From Flavobacterium aquaticum (GTDB lineage Bacteria > Bacteroidota > Bacteroidia > Flavobacteriales > Flavobacteriaceae): 64,000 bases of DNA. The notes beneath the pieces were generated by a model that was not told the DNA's origin, ran no database searches, and saw only the letters and a list, made by a program, of their open reading frames with translations. The stretch spans positions 124,001 through 188,000 of the forward strand of contig NZ_QLMI01000001.1 of assembly GCF_003259835.1 (NCBI RefSeq), read 5' to 3'. Of the stretch, positions 18,558 to 27,339 are shown piece by piece (position 1 is the stretch's first letter; each line of letters opens with the position of its first letter). The translations under genes and the position numbers were made by a program.

Positions 18558-19187
18558 TTATTCAATTACATAAGCTAAAACATAGTTTTCTATGGTTTCA
18601 AGATGGATTGTATAACTAGTTTTTTTGTTATTAATCTCAACATTTGCAATGCATGAATTTGCATTTACTTGAAAAGGTTGTATTGAAATGTTTTCTTTAA
18701 AACTAACATCGTTTTCTGGAATTAACTTAAATAAAGCTTCTTTTATTGCCCATGCAAAAGTGGTTAGTGTAATTGCACTTTCCTTATTTTCTTTAGTATT
18801 CAGAATAAAATCTTCATTAAAGAGAAGAGAAATGTTTTTTAGGATTTTTTCGCTCTTCATTTCAATGTCAATCCCAACATTATTATCACTAATAATTATA
18901 CAAGCAAACTCATGAGAGTGTGAAATCGATATGTTTTTACCGTTCTTTAGAAGTGGTTTTCCAAAAGAATCATAATATAAATCAGAATCTGTATAGTTGA
19001 TTTCATTTAATAGCCTTCTAACAGCTAAAAAGCCTTTTATATGGTTTTCAGATTTCATTTTAACCAATCGATTGGTAGAAATTTCATTAAGAAGAAGATG
19101 TTGTTTTAAATCGGAAATTTCTTCATTTATTTTCCATAAATAAACAGAAGTATTGTTTGGAAGTAAAATTTCTTTAAAAAATGGCAT
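18558..19187 (-). CDS. 4'-phosphopantetheinyl transferase, Sfp type
   Basis: 209 residues. The two family motifs are present: VGIDIEMKS (Mg2+-binding) and FAWAIKEALFKL (the WxxKEAxxK motif). It transfers phosphopantetheine from CoA to the Ser of carrier proteins. Lying tail to tail with the pigment operon, seven bases from the ligase stop, it is the natural activator of the cluster ACP (Ser41 at 3250-3507). Enzymes of this kind often accompany secondary-metabolite clusters while AcpS serves fatty-acid synthesis. ATG 19187 gives a normal N-terminus. Confidence 0.9.
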   Translation of the reverse strand: MPFFKEILLPNNTSVYLWKINEEISDLKQHLLLNEISTNRLVKMKSENHIKGFLAVRRLLNEINYTDSDLYYDSFGKPLLKNGKNISISHSHEFACIIISDNNVGIDIEMKSEKILKNISLLFNEDFILNTKENKESAITLTTFAWAIKEALFKLIPENDVSFKENISIQPFQVNANSCIANVEINNKKTSYTIHLETIENYVLAYVIE

Positions 19188-19213
19188 TAAACGTATTATT
19201 TAAAGATTAAAAG

Positions 19214-19296
19214 TGACCAAGGAGGGATTTGAACCCTCACGCCCTTACGAGCACCACCCCCTCAAGATGGCGAGTCTACCGTTTCTCCACTTGGCC
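19214..19296 (-). tRNA. tRNA-Leu (anticodon GAG)
   Basis: Read on the minus strand, the 83-base molecule starts GGCCAAGTGG and ends CTTGGTC plus discriminator A. It has a class II long variable arm (GTGGTGCTCGTAAGGGCGT), a T arm with GGTTCAAATCC, and an anticodon stem CCATC/GGTGG around TTGAGGG, giving anticodon GAG. It is the last gene of a tRNA-Lys, tRNA-Lys, tRNA-Leu unit; a strong hairpin separates it from the second tRNA-Lys. CCA is not encoded. Confidence 0.92.
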
Positions 19297-19305
19297 TTAA
19301 ACAAC

Positions 19306-19330
19306 AAAGACGTTGCACTGCAACGTCTTT
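19306..19330 (-). terminator. 11-bp perfect hairpin between tRNA-Lys and tRNA-Leu
   Basis: AAAGACGTTGC, a three-base loop, then GCAACGTCTTT. On the minus strand the stem is followed by GTTGTTT, a weak U tract; on the plus strand it is followed by a longer T-rich run. It may terminate part of tRNA-operon transcription before tRNA-Leu, or be a processing signal. Direction is uncertain. Confidence 0.5.
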
Positions 19331-19341
19331 TAAATTTTTTG

Positions 19342-19414
19342 TGACCTGGCTGGGATTCGAACCCAGGACCCCATCATTAAAAGTGATGTGCTCTACCAGC
19401 TGAGCTACCAAGTC
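19342..19414 (-). tRNA. tRNA-Lys (anticodon TTT), copy 2
   Basis: 73 bases on the minus strand. Acceptor GACTTGG pairs with CCAGGTC with discriminator A; D arm GCTCAGCTGGTAGAGC; anticodon loop CTTTTAA (anticodon TTT) on stem CATCA/TGATG; T arm GGGTTCGAATCCC. It appears identical in sequence to the copy at 19444-19516 and is second in the tandem unit. Confidence 0.95.
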
Positions 19415-19443
19415 AATGCGTTCAAGAAATAAGTTTTATGTAG

Positions 19444-19516
19444 TGACCTGGCTGGGATTCGAACCCAGGACCCCATCATTAAAAGTGATGTGCTCTACCA
19501 GCTGAGCTACCAAGTC
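19444..19516 (-). tRNA. tRNA-Lys (anticodon TTT), copy 1
   Basis: The same 73-base tRNA-Lys as the copy at 19342-19414. The two lie 29 bases apart, suggesting recent duplication or gene conversion. This copy is first in the transcript: a good Bacteroidota promoter lies just upstream, with its -7 box 25 bases before the tRNA. Confidence 0.95.
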
Positions 19517-19540
19517 ATTTTATTTCCTTGAATGCGGGTG

Positions 19541-19570
19541 CAAATATATAAACATTTATTTATTTTGCAA
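19541..19570 (-). promoter_or_regulatory. Bacteroidota-type promoter of the tRNA unit
   Basis: On the minus strand, TTG at 19570-19568 (-33) and TATATTTG at 19548-19541 (-7, consensus TAnnTTTG) are separated by 19 bases. Start of transcription would fall about 20 bases before the first tRNA-Lys. The match is by eye. Confidence 0.65.
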
Positions 19571-19583
19571 TGGGAATTTCTTA

Positions 19584-19591
19584 TAAATTTG
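19584..19591 (+). promoter_or_regulatory. possible -7 box of aroK
   Basis: TAAATTTG fits TAnnTTTG and lies 54 bases before the aroK ATG. An upstream TTTG at 19564-19567 is only 16 bases away, shorter than the usual 19-21, so the -33 part is doubtful. Confidence 0.4.
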
Positions 19592-19645
19592 TCTTTTTTT
19601 ACAATTAATTTCTTAACCCTTTAATTTATAAGGGATTATTTATTT

Positions 19646-20161
19646 ATGAAAATAATATTATTAGGGTACATGGGTTGCGGTAAGTCGGTAATAGGTACTT
19701 TTTTAGCGGAAAAGCTTCAAATTCCTTTCTACGATTTAGATCGAGAAATTGAAAAAGAAACTCAAAAATCGATTGCTGAATTGTTTCAAACAAAAGGTGA
19801 AATTTATTTTCGTAAAATAGAAAATGAAGTTTTGAAAACCTTTTTAGCGAAAGATAATGACTTTGTTTTAAGTTTAGGAGGAGGAACACCTTGTTATTAC
19901 AGTAATCATGAATTATTACTTCAAGAGGATGTGTTTTCTATTTATTTAAAAGCTTCAGTTGATACATTGGTAAGTCGATTGATAAACGAGAAAGCCCAAC
20001 GTCCTTTGCTTCACAATCAAGATGAGGTTAGTTTGAAAGATTTTATCAATAAACATTTATTCGACCGAAACTTTTATTATCATCAGGTCACGAAAATAGT
20101 TACTGTTGATGACAAGTCGGTCGAACAAATTGCAGATGAAATTAAGGCTTTATTAGCTTAA
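19646..20161 (+). CDS. aroK: shikimate kinase
   Basis: 171 residues, the standard size. It has Walker A GYMGCGKS at residues 7-14, the shikimate-binding DLDREIE segment, FRKIENEVL with the conserved Arg, and the GGGTPCY glycine loop. It phosphorylates shikimate at O3 with ATP in the chorismate pathway, which also feeds the aromatic precursors needed for aryl pigments. Its 3' end overlaps the convergent phosphoribosyltransferase gene by 9 bases. The ATG at 19646 is secure because the P-loop follows at once. Confidence 0.95.
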   Translation: MKIILLGYMGCGKSVIGTFLAEKLQIPFYDLDREIEKETQKSIAELFQTKGEIYFRKIENEVLKTFLAKDNDFVLSLGGGTPCYYSNHELLLQEDVFSIYLKASVDTLVSRLINEKAQRPLLHNQDEVSLKDFINKHLFDRNFYYHQVTKIVTVDDKSVEQIADEIKALLA

Positions 20162-20647
20162 ATAAGCATAAGAGTTATTCTCTTCAAAAACAACTTGAAT
20201 GTGTTCTTGTAAGGAAGTCGACAATGATAATCCTTTGAAATCAGCCTTTACAGGATATTTTTTATGATTTCTGTCTACTAAAACTGCTGTTTTAAATTTG
20301 CTTAATGGTACTTCTAAAAAGTGTTTTACACCATAGATTAAGGTAGTTCCAGAACTCAAAACATCATCAATTAAGATTAAAGCTTTGTTTTGATAATATT
20401 CTGAAGATAAGGAAGTGGTTACAACATCTTGTGGGTTTTGTTTATTGATTTTAACTTCACAAAGTGTCACTTTTAAATCGGAAATCAGTGCCAATTCTGC
20501 TGCTACTTTTTGAGCAAAAATATAGCCGTTATTTGCAATTCCAGCCAAAATTACTTCCTCTTCATTAACAAAGGTTTCGTAAATTTGGTAAGCAATTCGT
20601 TTGGTTTTGTGTGTAATTTCTTTATGCGTTAAAATAATATTTTCCAT
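20153..20647 (-). CDS. phosphoribosyltransferase, type I PRTase fold (PyrR/hypoxanthine PRT-like)
   Basis: 164 residues with the PRPP-binding motif ALILIDDVLSSGTT and an upstream ILAGIANNGYIFA loop, the pattern of the PyrR/Hpt branch. It probably salvages a purine or pyrimidine base using PRPP; a pure regulator is less likely. It is the last gene of a minus-strand operon after the methyltransferase (8-base gap whose sequence is A/C-rich) and overlaps aroK tail to tail. The substrate base is not decided by what I can see. Confidence 0.85.
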   Translation of the reverse strand: MENIILTHKEITHKTKRIAYQIYETFVNEEEVILAGIANNGYIFAQKVAAELALISDLKVTLCEVKINKQNPQDVVTTSLSSEYYQNKALILIDDVLSSGTTLIYGVKHFLEVPLSKFKTAVLVDRNHKKYPVKADFKGLSLSTSLQEHIQVVFEENNSYAYLS

Positions 20648-20655
20648 GTGTGTTG

Positions 20656-21222
20656 TTATTTGACTTCAAAGATAAAAAAGAGTTCCTTATTTTCTCGTGG
20701 CTTTATTGAATTATGTGCTTTTTCTAACGTTTTTATATTAAATTTATCCGAAAACAAATTCAGATATTCAGATGTTGAACCTCCAAATGGAGGACCTTCA
20801 GTAGTTAATGGAAAGTCAAATAATAATCCAGCAAGTTTCCCTTTCGGATTTAAAAGCGAAGCCATTTTTTCTGCATATTGCGGACGCATTTCAGGTGACA
20901 AGGCACAGAAAAACGTTTGCTCTAGAATTAAATCAAAATTCCTATCTAAAGTAAAAAAATCGGAATGAATTAAATGTGAAGCAAATTCTGGTTTCCTAAT
21001 TTTAATATTATTTAAAGGAGTTTCTGCAATATCGATTACATAAACATTTTGAAATCCGTTTTCAACTAAATAGTCAAATTCATATCCATTTCCGGCACCG
21101 GGGATTAAAATTTGGATGTTTTTATCGGTCAATTGATCAATGTATTCTTTTAAAGGAGTTGTTATTGTTCCAGCATCCCAACCTGTTTCCCCTTTTTTAT
21201 AGCGTTCTTCCCAGTAATTCAT
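20656..21222 (-). CDS. SAM-dependent methyltransferase, thiopurine S-methyltransferase family
   Basis: About 188 residues from ATG 21222, giving MNYWEERYKKG; the longer frame start would run into the upstream gene. Features of the TPMT branch: WEERYKKGETGWDAG, motif I LIPGAGNGYEFDYL, and DLILEQTFFCALSP. Relatives methylate thiols, selenium compounds or halides. It starts one base from the stop of the S4 gene and precedes the PRTase by 8 bases. The natural substrate is unknown. Confidence 0.87.
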   Translation of the reverse strand: MNYWEERYKKGETGWDAGTITTPLKEYIDQLTDKNIQILIPGAGNGYEFDYLVENGFQNVYVIDIAETPLNNIKIRKPEFASHLIHSDFFTLDRNFDLILEQTFFCALSPEMRPQYAEKMASLLNPKGKLAGLLFDFPLTTEGPPFGGSTSEYLNLFSDKFNIKTLEKAHNSIKPRENKELFFIFEVK

Positions 21223-21223
21223 T

Positions 21224-21613
21224 TTATTCAATTTCTTTAGTTTCAATATTGTCATCTAAATAATCGTCTATATCTCTACGTTCTTTTTTAGTTGGACGAC
21301 CAGTTCCGTTGGCTCTGTAATGTTCTTTAGAAAGTTTTAGTAATTCTAAATGCTCAAAAGCTTCTTTTGGCGTTTCGTCTTTTCGATACATATCCAATAG
21401 TTTAGCTCCTAAACGATTTTGCGGAACGTCTAAAATGGTTATTTTAAAGTTAATTTGGTCTTTGCGTAATGTAATTTTATCAGACGGAAAAACCTCTCTA
21501 GAAGCCTTTGCTACCTGACCATTAACGGTTATATGCCCTTTTTTTACAGCCTCTGTAGCTATGCTTCGAGTCTTGTAATAACGTAAACACCATAAAAGTT
21601 TGTCTATTCGCAT
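21224..21613 (-). CDS. S4-domain RNA-binding protein, HslR/Hsp15-like
   Basis: About 129 residues from ATG 21613 (MRIDKLLWCLRYYKTRS); an upstream TTG at 21625 is less likely. The N-terminal S4 fold has TRSIATEAVKKGHITVNGQ, followed by KASREVFPSDKI. The C-terminus is charged (TKKERRDIDDYLDD). Hsp15 homologues bind stalled 50S subunits carrying peptidyl-tRNA. It is first in the operon with the methyltransferase and PRTase. Confidence 0.88.
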   Translation of the reverse strand: MRIDKLLWCLRYYKTRSIATEAVKKGHITVNGQVAKASREVFPSDKITLRKDQINFKITILDVPQNRLGAKLLDMYRKDETPKEAFEHLELLKLSKEHYRANGTGRPTKKERRDIDDYLDDNIETKEIE

Positions 21614-21693
21614 AATATAATTCAAAAAACCATGTTAATATTTCTACAAAAATAAATGAAAATTGTATCTTGCGCCCATAAAAATTATAATTA

Positions 21694-22707
21694 ATGAAGA
21701 GTTTAATTAAAATAGCACTGGTTTTAGGTTTATTCGTTGGAGTTTATTCATGTCAAGATGATAACGAATCTACTACCATACCTGACCGTCCATATGAAGA
21801 AGTGTATTTGGAAGATATAGCTGAAATTGAAGATTTTTTACATACACATTATGCAACAGTAGATTCTGAATATAACGTTACTTTTACACAAATACCTGAA
21901 GGTGGTTCGCAACAACCAATCTGGGATATGCCTGAATTAGATACAATTCAAAGAAAAAGGCATGACATAACTTATACGATTTACTATTTAAATTTAAGAG
22001 AAGGAGTTGGTGAAAATGTTACAAGAGTAGATTCTTCTTTTGTCTCATATAAAGGCTTTACCGTGTCTAAAAAGACTGTTGATGGTGTAGATACTTATGA
22101 GCAAACTGTTTTTGATGAGGCTCAGTCTCCATATTGGTTTCCTTTGGATGAGGTTATTAGAGGTTGGGGAGAAGTAATACCAAAATTTAAAACAGGAACT
22201 TTTACGGCTATGTCAGATGGAACCATTTCATTTAATAATTTTGGAGCTGGTGTAATGTTTATTCCTTCTGGTTTGGGTTATTTCAGTTCTGGTTCTTCAA
22301 AAATTTCGTCTTATACACCATTAATTTTTTCTTTTAAATTGCTTAGTTTAAGAAGAATGGATCATGATAGAGATGGTATTTTATCAATGGATGAATATGG
22401 AGACCCGTTAGATAATGACAGATTTAGTAAAGATCCAATTGATACAGATGAAGATGGAAGACCTGATTATTTAGATGTTGACGATGATGGAGATGGTGTT
22501 TTAACAAAAGTTGAAAGATCTTTTACATATTTAGATGGTTCTGAAACTAAGACAGCATATTATCCTTATTTTGGCGCTTTAGTAGATGACCTTTCTACTC
22601 CTTATGATGAGACCAGAGGGATACCAAGTTGCTCTGGAGATTTTTCATCTTCAAATAGAGTAAGAAGGCATTTGGATAAAACATGTAAGCCACCTTATAC
22701 AAACTAA
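21694..22707 (+). CDS. FKBP-like lipoprotein with a C-terminal calcium-binding acidic repeat region
   Basis: 337 residues with lipobox VYSC (Cys20). The middle has FKBP landmarks in order: SFVSYKG, VIRGWGEVIPKFKTG, the VMFIPSGLGYFSSGS segment and TPLIFSFKLL, as in flavobacterial periplasmic peptidyl-prolyl isomerases. After the FKBP part come acidic repeats of the EF-hand/thrombospondin type 3 kind (DHDRDGILSMDEYGDP, DTDEDGRPDYLDVDDDGDG). It likely acts in the periplasm or outer membrane as a folding factor whose tail binds calcium. It is monocistronic and ends in two hairpins. Confidence 0.82.
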   Translation: MKSLIKIALVLGLFVGVYSCQDDNESTTIPDRPYEEVYLEDIAEIEDFLHTHYATVDSEYNVTFTQIPEGGSQQPIWDMPELDTIQRKRHDITYTIYYLNLREGVGENVTRVDSSFVSYKGFTVSKKTVDGVDTYEQTVFDEAQSPYWFPLDEVIRGWGEVIPKFKTGTFTAMSDGTISFNNFGAGVMFIPSGLGYFSSGSSKISSYTPLIFSFKLLSLRRMDHDRDGILSMDEYGDPLDNDRFSKDPIDTDEDGRPDYLDVDDDGDGVLTKVERSFTYLDGSETKTAYYPYFGALVDDLSTPYDETRGIPSCSGDFSSSNRVRRHLDKTCKPPYTN

Positions 22708-22710
22708 AAA

Positions 22711-22738
22711 ATAAAGCCGCTATTTCTAGCGGCTTTAT
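22711..22738 (+). terminator. hairpin terminator after the FKBP-like gene
   Basis: ATAAAGCCGCTA, loop TTTC, TAGCGGCTTTAT: a 12-bp perfect stem four bases after the stop codon. T-rich sequence flanks it modestly. Confidence 0.8.
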
Positions 22739-22749
22739 TGTATAAAAAA

Positions 22750-22777
22750 ACTCCGATTTGCATCGGAGTGATTTTTT
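22750..22777 (+). terminator. second hairpin terminator after the FKBP-like gene
   Basis: ACTCCGAT, loop TTGC, ATCGGAGT, then GATTTTTTC: an 8-bp stem with a clear T tract. The remaining bases to 22936 are AT-rich; I see nothing else in them except a small GAGAAACTTTCTC palindrome. Confidence 0.75.
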
Positions 22778-22936
22778 CTAAACTAACCCTAACTAAATGA
22801 GAAACTTTCTCTTATTACAATGCAAATATCCGATGATTTTTTGAATTCTAATGTTAAGGATGTGTTATTCTTATGTTATTGATTGCTAAATTTTTACAAA
22901 AACTTTTTTTCTGTAAATAAAGAATTATAAAAACAA

Positions 22937-23647
22937 TTATTTTTTGTCTTGTAAAGCAAAAACTTTCTTTAATAAATCAGAACTTCTGGATGATAAATTA
23001 GTTCTGATATCTTTCTCTTCTACAGCAATCATTTTGAAAACACCTTCCATTGCTTTGTTGGTTGTGTAATCCGTTAAATCAGGATTCACTTTTTTAACTA
23101 ACGGAATCGAATTGTATTTGGTAATAATTTGACTCCAAACTTTATCTGCACCAACTTTCGTGTACGAATTTTTAATAACGGGATTAAATTTTGCATACAA
23201 AGCAGTTGAAGTCGTGTTTTGTAAATATGTTGTTGCCGAACTTTCATTACCCATTAAGATGTTTTTGGCGTCGTTAAAAGTCATTTGTTTTACTGCGTCC
23301 ACAAAAATAGGTGTCGCTTCTTTAACAGCATCTTCCGCAGCACGATTGATGACTTTTAAACCTTCATCGGCTAATTTACTCATTCCTATTTGACGAAGCT
23401 TTTTATCAACGGTTTGAAGTTCTTCGGGTAATAAAATTTTTACAGCTTCATTCTTAAAAAAGCCATCTGTCGCTGTTAATTTTGAAACTTGCTTGGTAAT
23501 TCCATTATTCAAAGCTTCTTTTAATCCGCTACCAATTTCTGCCTGACTCAAAACGCCAGTTCCTTGTGGTAATTGATCTAAAACTTGTTGCATTTCGGCA
23601 CAGCCAAATAAACTAAAGGCAAATAAACTAAGTATTATTTTTTTCAT
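22937..23647 (-). CDS. DUF4197 lipoprotein
   Basis: About 236 residues from ATG 23647, which gives a lipoprotein signal ending LFGC (Cys16); the longer frame would add 16 residues before it. The mature protein matches DUF4197: ALNNGITKQVSKL, KLRQIGMSKLADEG and FNPVIKNSYTKVGADKVW. It is helical and probably sits in the periplasm attached to a membrane. Function is unknown. It is divergent from icmF with about 130 bases between the starts. Confidence 0.85.
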   Translation of the reverse strand: MKKIILSLFAFSLFGCAEMQQVLDQLPQGTGVLSQAEIGSGLKEALNNGITKQVSKLTATDGFFKNEAVKILLPEELQTVDKKLRQIGMSKLADEGLKVINRAAEDAVKEATPIFVDAVKQMTFNDAKNILMGNESSATTYLQNTTSTALYAKFNPVIKNSYTKVGADKVWSQIITKYNSIPLVKKVNPDLTDYTTNKAMEGVFKMIAVEEKDIRTNLSSRSSDLLKKVFALQDKK

Positions 23648-23775
23648 GGTTTTATATTTTGTTAACGTAATTACAAAGATAGTGCCATTTTTCATTCGAA
23701 TTTATTCTAAAATTTGAATGAAATAAAATTATTAAATTCGTAAATTGCACCCTTTAAAACGAACAAAAATTACAC

Positions 23776-26700
23776 ATGGAACTACAAACTCCTTATATTC
23801 CTAAAAATAAAGTAAGAATTGTGACCGCAGCGTCACTTTTTGATGGACACGATGCAGCCATTAATATCATGCGTAGAATTATTCAAGCTACTGGTGTTGA
23901 GGTTATTCACCTTGGACATGATAGAAGTGTGGAAGAAGTAGTAAATACGGCTATCCAAGAAGATGCTAATGCAATTGCAATGACATCTTACCAAGGTGGT
24001 CATAACGAATATTTCAAATACATGTATGATTTGCTTAAGGAAAAAGGAGCAGGTCACATTAAAATATTTGGTGGAGGTGGAGGTGTAATTTTACCTTCTG
24101 AAATCTCAGAATTACACGAATACGGAATCGAAAGAATTTATTCTCCAGATGATGGTCGTGCTCTAGGATTACAAGGTATGATTAACGATTTAGTACAACG
24201 TTCAGATTATCCAATTGGAGATAAACTTACGGGCGAATTATCGCATATCGAAGAGAAAAATCCAACGGCAATTGCAAGATTGATTTCGGCAGCTGAGAAT
24301 TTTCCAGAAATTGCAAAATCGGTTTTTGATGAAATTCACCAAAAGAATGAAACATCAAAAATTCCAGTTTTAGGTATTACGGGGACAGGTGGCGCAGGAA
24401 AATCATCATTAGTAGATGAATTGGTAAGAAGATTTTTGATTGATTTCCCTGAAAAAACGATAGGATTAATTTCGGTGGATCCATCAAAACGTAAAACGGG
24501 TGGTGCTTTATTAGGTGATAGAATTCGTATGAATGCCATCAACAATTCACGTGTTTACATGCGTTCGTTAGCAACTCGTCAATCAAATTTAGCTTTATCG
24601 AAATATGTAGCGGAAGCGATTCAAGTATTGAAAGCGGCCAAATATGATTTGATCATCTTAGAAACTTCAGGAATCGGACAATCCGATACTGAAATTTTGG
24701 ATCATTCAGATGTTTCTTTGTACGTAATGACGCCAGAATTCGGAGCGGCAACTCAGTTAGAAAAAATCGACATGTTGGATTTCGCTGATTTAGTAGCGCT
24801 AAATAAATTCGACAAACGTGGTGCTTTAGATGCGATTCGTGATGTGAAAAAACAATACCAACGCAATCACAATCTTTGGGATGTAGATACCGATAAAATG
24901 CCAATTTTTGGAACTATCGCATCACAATTCAACGATCCAGGAATGAATACGCTTTACAAATCTATCATGGATAAGATTGTAGCGAAAACTGGAGCGGATT
25001 TAAAATCGACTTTTGAAATTACACGTGAAATGAGCGAGAAAATTTTCGTAATTCCGCCTCACAGAACTCGTTATTTATCTGAAATTGCAGAAAACAATAG
25101 AAAATACGATGAAACAGCACTTTCTCAGGTAGAAGTAGCTCAAAAATTATACGGAATTTTCAAAACCGTTGAATCGGTTAACGGAAATGTACCGCAATTA
25201 GACAAAGCCGGAATTGTTGAAAGTTCTTTAAAAATTACTGCTGATAACAAAGATTTCGTTTCGTTATTAACTAAAGAATTCGACCGAGTAAAAATGAACC
25301 TTGACCCATACAACTGGGAAATCATTTTAACTTGGGACGAAAAAGTAAACAAATACAAAAATCCAGTTTACAGTTTCAAAGTTCGTGATAAAGAAATCAA
25401 AATTGCAACGCATACCGAATCGTTATCACATTCTCAAATTCCAAAAGTCGCGTTACCAAAATACCAAGCTTGGGGCGATATCTTAAAATGGAATTTACAA
25501 GAAAACGTTCCAGGAGAATTCCCATTCGCATCAGGATTATATCCATTCAAACGCGAAGGAGAAGATCCAAGTAGAATGTTTGCCGGAGAAGGTGGACCAG
25601 AAAGAACTAACAAACGTTTCCATTATGTGTCAGCAGGATTACCAGCAAAACGTTTATCAACAGCTTTTGATTCGGTAACTTTATACGGAAATGACCCACA
25701 CGTTCGACCAGATATTTATGGGAAAATTGGAAATGCGGGAGTTTCGATTTGTTGTTTAGACGACGCTAAGAAATTATATTCAGGTTTCGATTTAAGTCAT
25801 CCGTTAACTTCGGTTTCGATGACAATTAATGGTCCAGCACCAATGTTGTTAGGATTCTTTATGAATGCTGCCATCGATCAAAACTGTGAAAAATATATCA
25901 TTGAGAATGGTTTACAAGATGAAGTTGAAGCTAAAATCAATGAAATTTACAAGAAAAAAGGAGTAGAGCGTCCAAGATATCAAGGCGCTTTACCAGAAGG
26001 AAATAATGGTTTAGGTTTGATGCTTTTAGGAGTAACAGGTGACCAAGTTTTACCTTTAGACGTTTACCAAGATATCAAAGTAAAAACGTTAGCACAAGTT
26101 CGTGGAACGGTTCAAGCCGATATTTTAAAAGAAGATCAAGCGCAAAATACTTGTATTTTCTCTACGGAATTTGCTTTACGTTTAATGGGTGATGTTCAAG
26201 AATATTTCATCAAGCAAAATGTTCGTAATTTCTATTCAGTTTCAATTTCTGGATATCATATTGCTGAAGCAGGAGCTAATCCAATTACGCAGTTAGCTTT
26301 CACGTTAGCAAATGGTTTCACTTACGTAGAATACTATTTAAGTAGAGGAATGAACATCAATGATTTCGGTCCGAATTTATCGTTCTTCTTCTCAAACGGA
26401 ATTGATCCGGAATATGCGGTAATTGGTCGTGTGGCGCGTAAAATTTGGGCGAAAGCATTGAAAAATAAATACGGAGCTAACGAAAGAGCACAAATGTTGA
26501 AATACCACATTCAAACTTCTGGACGTTCATTACACGCACAAGAGATTGATTTCAATGACATTCGTACGACTTTACAAGCGTTATATGCAATTTACGATAA
26601 CTGTAACTCGTTACACACGAATGCGTATGACGAAGCGATTACAACACCAACAGAAGAATCAGTGCGTAGAGCAATGGCAATTCAGTTGATTATTAATAAA

Positions 26701-27201
26701 GAATTAGGTTTAGCGAAAAACGAAAACCCTATTCAAGGTTCGTTCATTATTGAAGAATTAACGGATTTAGTAGAAGAAGCCGTTTTACAAGAATTCGACA
26801 GAATCACAGAGCGTGGTGGAGTTCTTGGTGCAATGGAAACAATGTACCAAAGAAGTAAAATCCAAGAAGAATCATTGTATTACGAAACTTTAAAACATAC
26901 AGGAGAATTCCCAATTATTGGTGTAAATACATTCTTGAGTTCTAAAGGTTCGCCAACAGTTATTCCAGCTGAGGTTATTCGTGCAACTGAAGAAGAAAAA
27001 CAATATCAAATTGATATGTTAAACAATCTTCATAAAACAAGTGCAGAAAAAGTAGCAGAACAATTGAATATTATTCAAGATGCAGCCATCAACAACCAAA
27101 ACATTTTCGAAAAATTAATGGATGCAACTAAGGTTTGTTCGTTAGGACAAATTACAAGTGCGTTGTTTGAGGTTGGTGGTCAGTATCGACGAAATATGTA
27201 A
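23776..27201 (+). CDS. icmF: fused isobutyryl-CoA mutase IcmF (B12-binding, G-protein chaperone and mutase domains)
   Basis: 1141 residues in the IcmF order. An N-terminal cobalamin-binding domain has the DGHD motif near residue 24 (His is the lower axial ligand); a MeaB-like GTPase follows with GTGGAGKSS; the TIM-barrel mutase domain makes up the rest. Active-site His828 lies in SGYHIAEAG. At the position of the methylmalonyl-binding Arg of methylmalonyl-CoA mutase there is Gln790 (QNTCIF), which indicates an isobutyryl/butyryl-type substrate rather than methylmalonyl-CoA. It interconverts branched and linear acyl-CoAs with built-in repair of the cofactor. The gene stands alone and ends at a REP-like hairpin. 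Confidence 0.93.
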   Translation: MELQTPYIPKNKVRIVTAASLFDGHDAAINIMRRIIQATGVEVIHLGHDRSVEEVVNTAIQEDANAIAMTSYQGGHNEYFKYMYDLLKEKGAGHIKIFGGGGGVILPSEISELHEYGIERIYSPDDGRALGLQGMINDLVQRSDYPIGDKLTGELSHIEEKNPTAIARLISAAENFPEIAKSVFDEIHQKNETSKIPVLGITGTGGAGKSSLVDELVRRFLIDFPEKTIGLISVDPSKRKTGGALLGDRIRMNAINNSRVYMRSLATRQSNLALSKYVAEAIQVLKAAKYDLIILETSGIGQSDTEILDHSDVSLYVMTPEFGAATQLEKIDMLDFADLVALNKFDKRGALDAIRDVKKQYQRNHNLWDVDTDKMPIFGTIASQFNDPGMNTLYKSIMDKIVAKTGADLKSTFEITREMSEKIFVIPPHRTRYLSEIAENNRKYDETALSQVEVAQKLYGIFKTVESVNGNVPQLDKAGIVESSLKITADNKDFVSLLTKEFDRVKMNLDPYNWEIILTWDEKVNKYKNPVYSFKVRDKEIKIATHTESLSHSQIPKVALPKYQAWGDILKWNLQENVPGEFPFASGLYPFKREGEDPSRMFAGEGGPERTNKRFHYVSAGLPAKRLSTAFDSVTLYGNDPHVRPDIYGKIGNAGVSICCLDDAKKLYSGFDLSHPLTSVSMTINGPAPMLLGFFMNAAIDQNCEKYIIENGLQDEVEAKINEIYKKKGVERPRYQGALPEGNNGLGLMLLGVTGDQVLPLDVYQDIKVKTLAQVRGTVQADILKEDQAQNTCIFSTEFALRLMGDVQEYFIKQNVRNFYSVSISGYHIAEAGANPITQLAFTLANGFTYVEYYLSRGMNINDFGPNLSFFFSNGIDPEYAVIGRVARKIWAKALKNKYGANERAQMLKYHIQTSGRSLHAQEIDFNDIRTTLQALYAIYDNCNSLHTNAYDEAITTPTEESVRRAMAIQLIINKELGLAKNENPIQGSFIIEELTDLVEEAVLQEFDRITERGGVLGAMETMYQRSKIQEESLYYETLKHTGEFPIIGVNTFLSSKGSPTVIPAEVIRATEEEKQYQIDMLNNLHKTSAEKVAEQLNIIQDAAINNQNIFEKLMDATKVCSLGQITSALFEVGGQYRRNM

Positions 27202-27223
27202 TATTTCAAATAAATATATTTCC

Positions 27224-27251
27224 TGTAGAGACAAGGCAATGCTTTGTCTCT
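27224..27251 (+). repeat. REP-like hairpin with GTAG foot, copy 1
   Basis: TGTAGAGACAAGGCA followed by ATGCTTTGTCTCT, an imperfect palindrome with one mismatch, then eight T residues. It lies between icmF and the RAYT gene, and the T run lets it double as the icmF terminator. The GTAG tetranucleotide next to the stem is typical of REPs handled by RAYT transposases. Copies 2 and 3 are at 27640-27668 and 40711-40737. Confidence 0.75.
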
Positions 27252-27339
27252 TTTTTTTGAATTAATTCAAAAAAAATCAAAATCATTTCCAATTCCCAAA
27301 ATATTTTCATTATTTAGTAACATCATAACATTCAAAGCC

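Noticed and set aside
23701-23775. icmF promoter (TAAATTGC with upstream TTTG)
   Set aside because: The box lacks one T of the TAnnTTTG consensus and the spacing to TTTG is about 24 bases.
27244-27339. 32-residue N-terminal extension of the RAYT protein
   Set aside because: The family fold starts after ATG 27340, and the extension begins within the tail of the REP hairpin and T tract.
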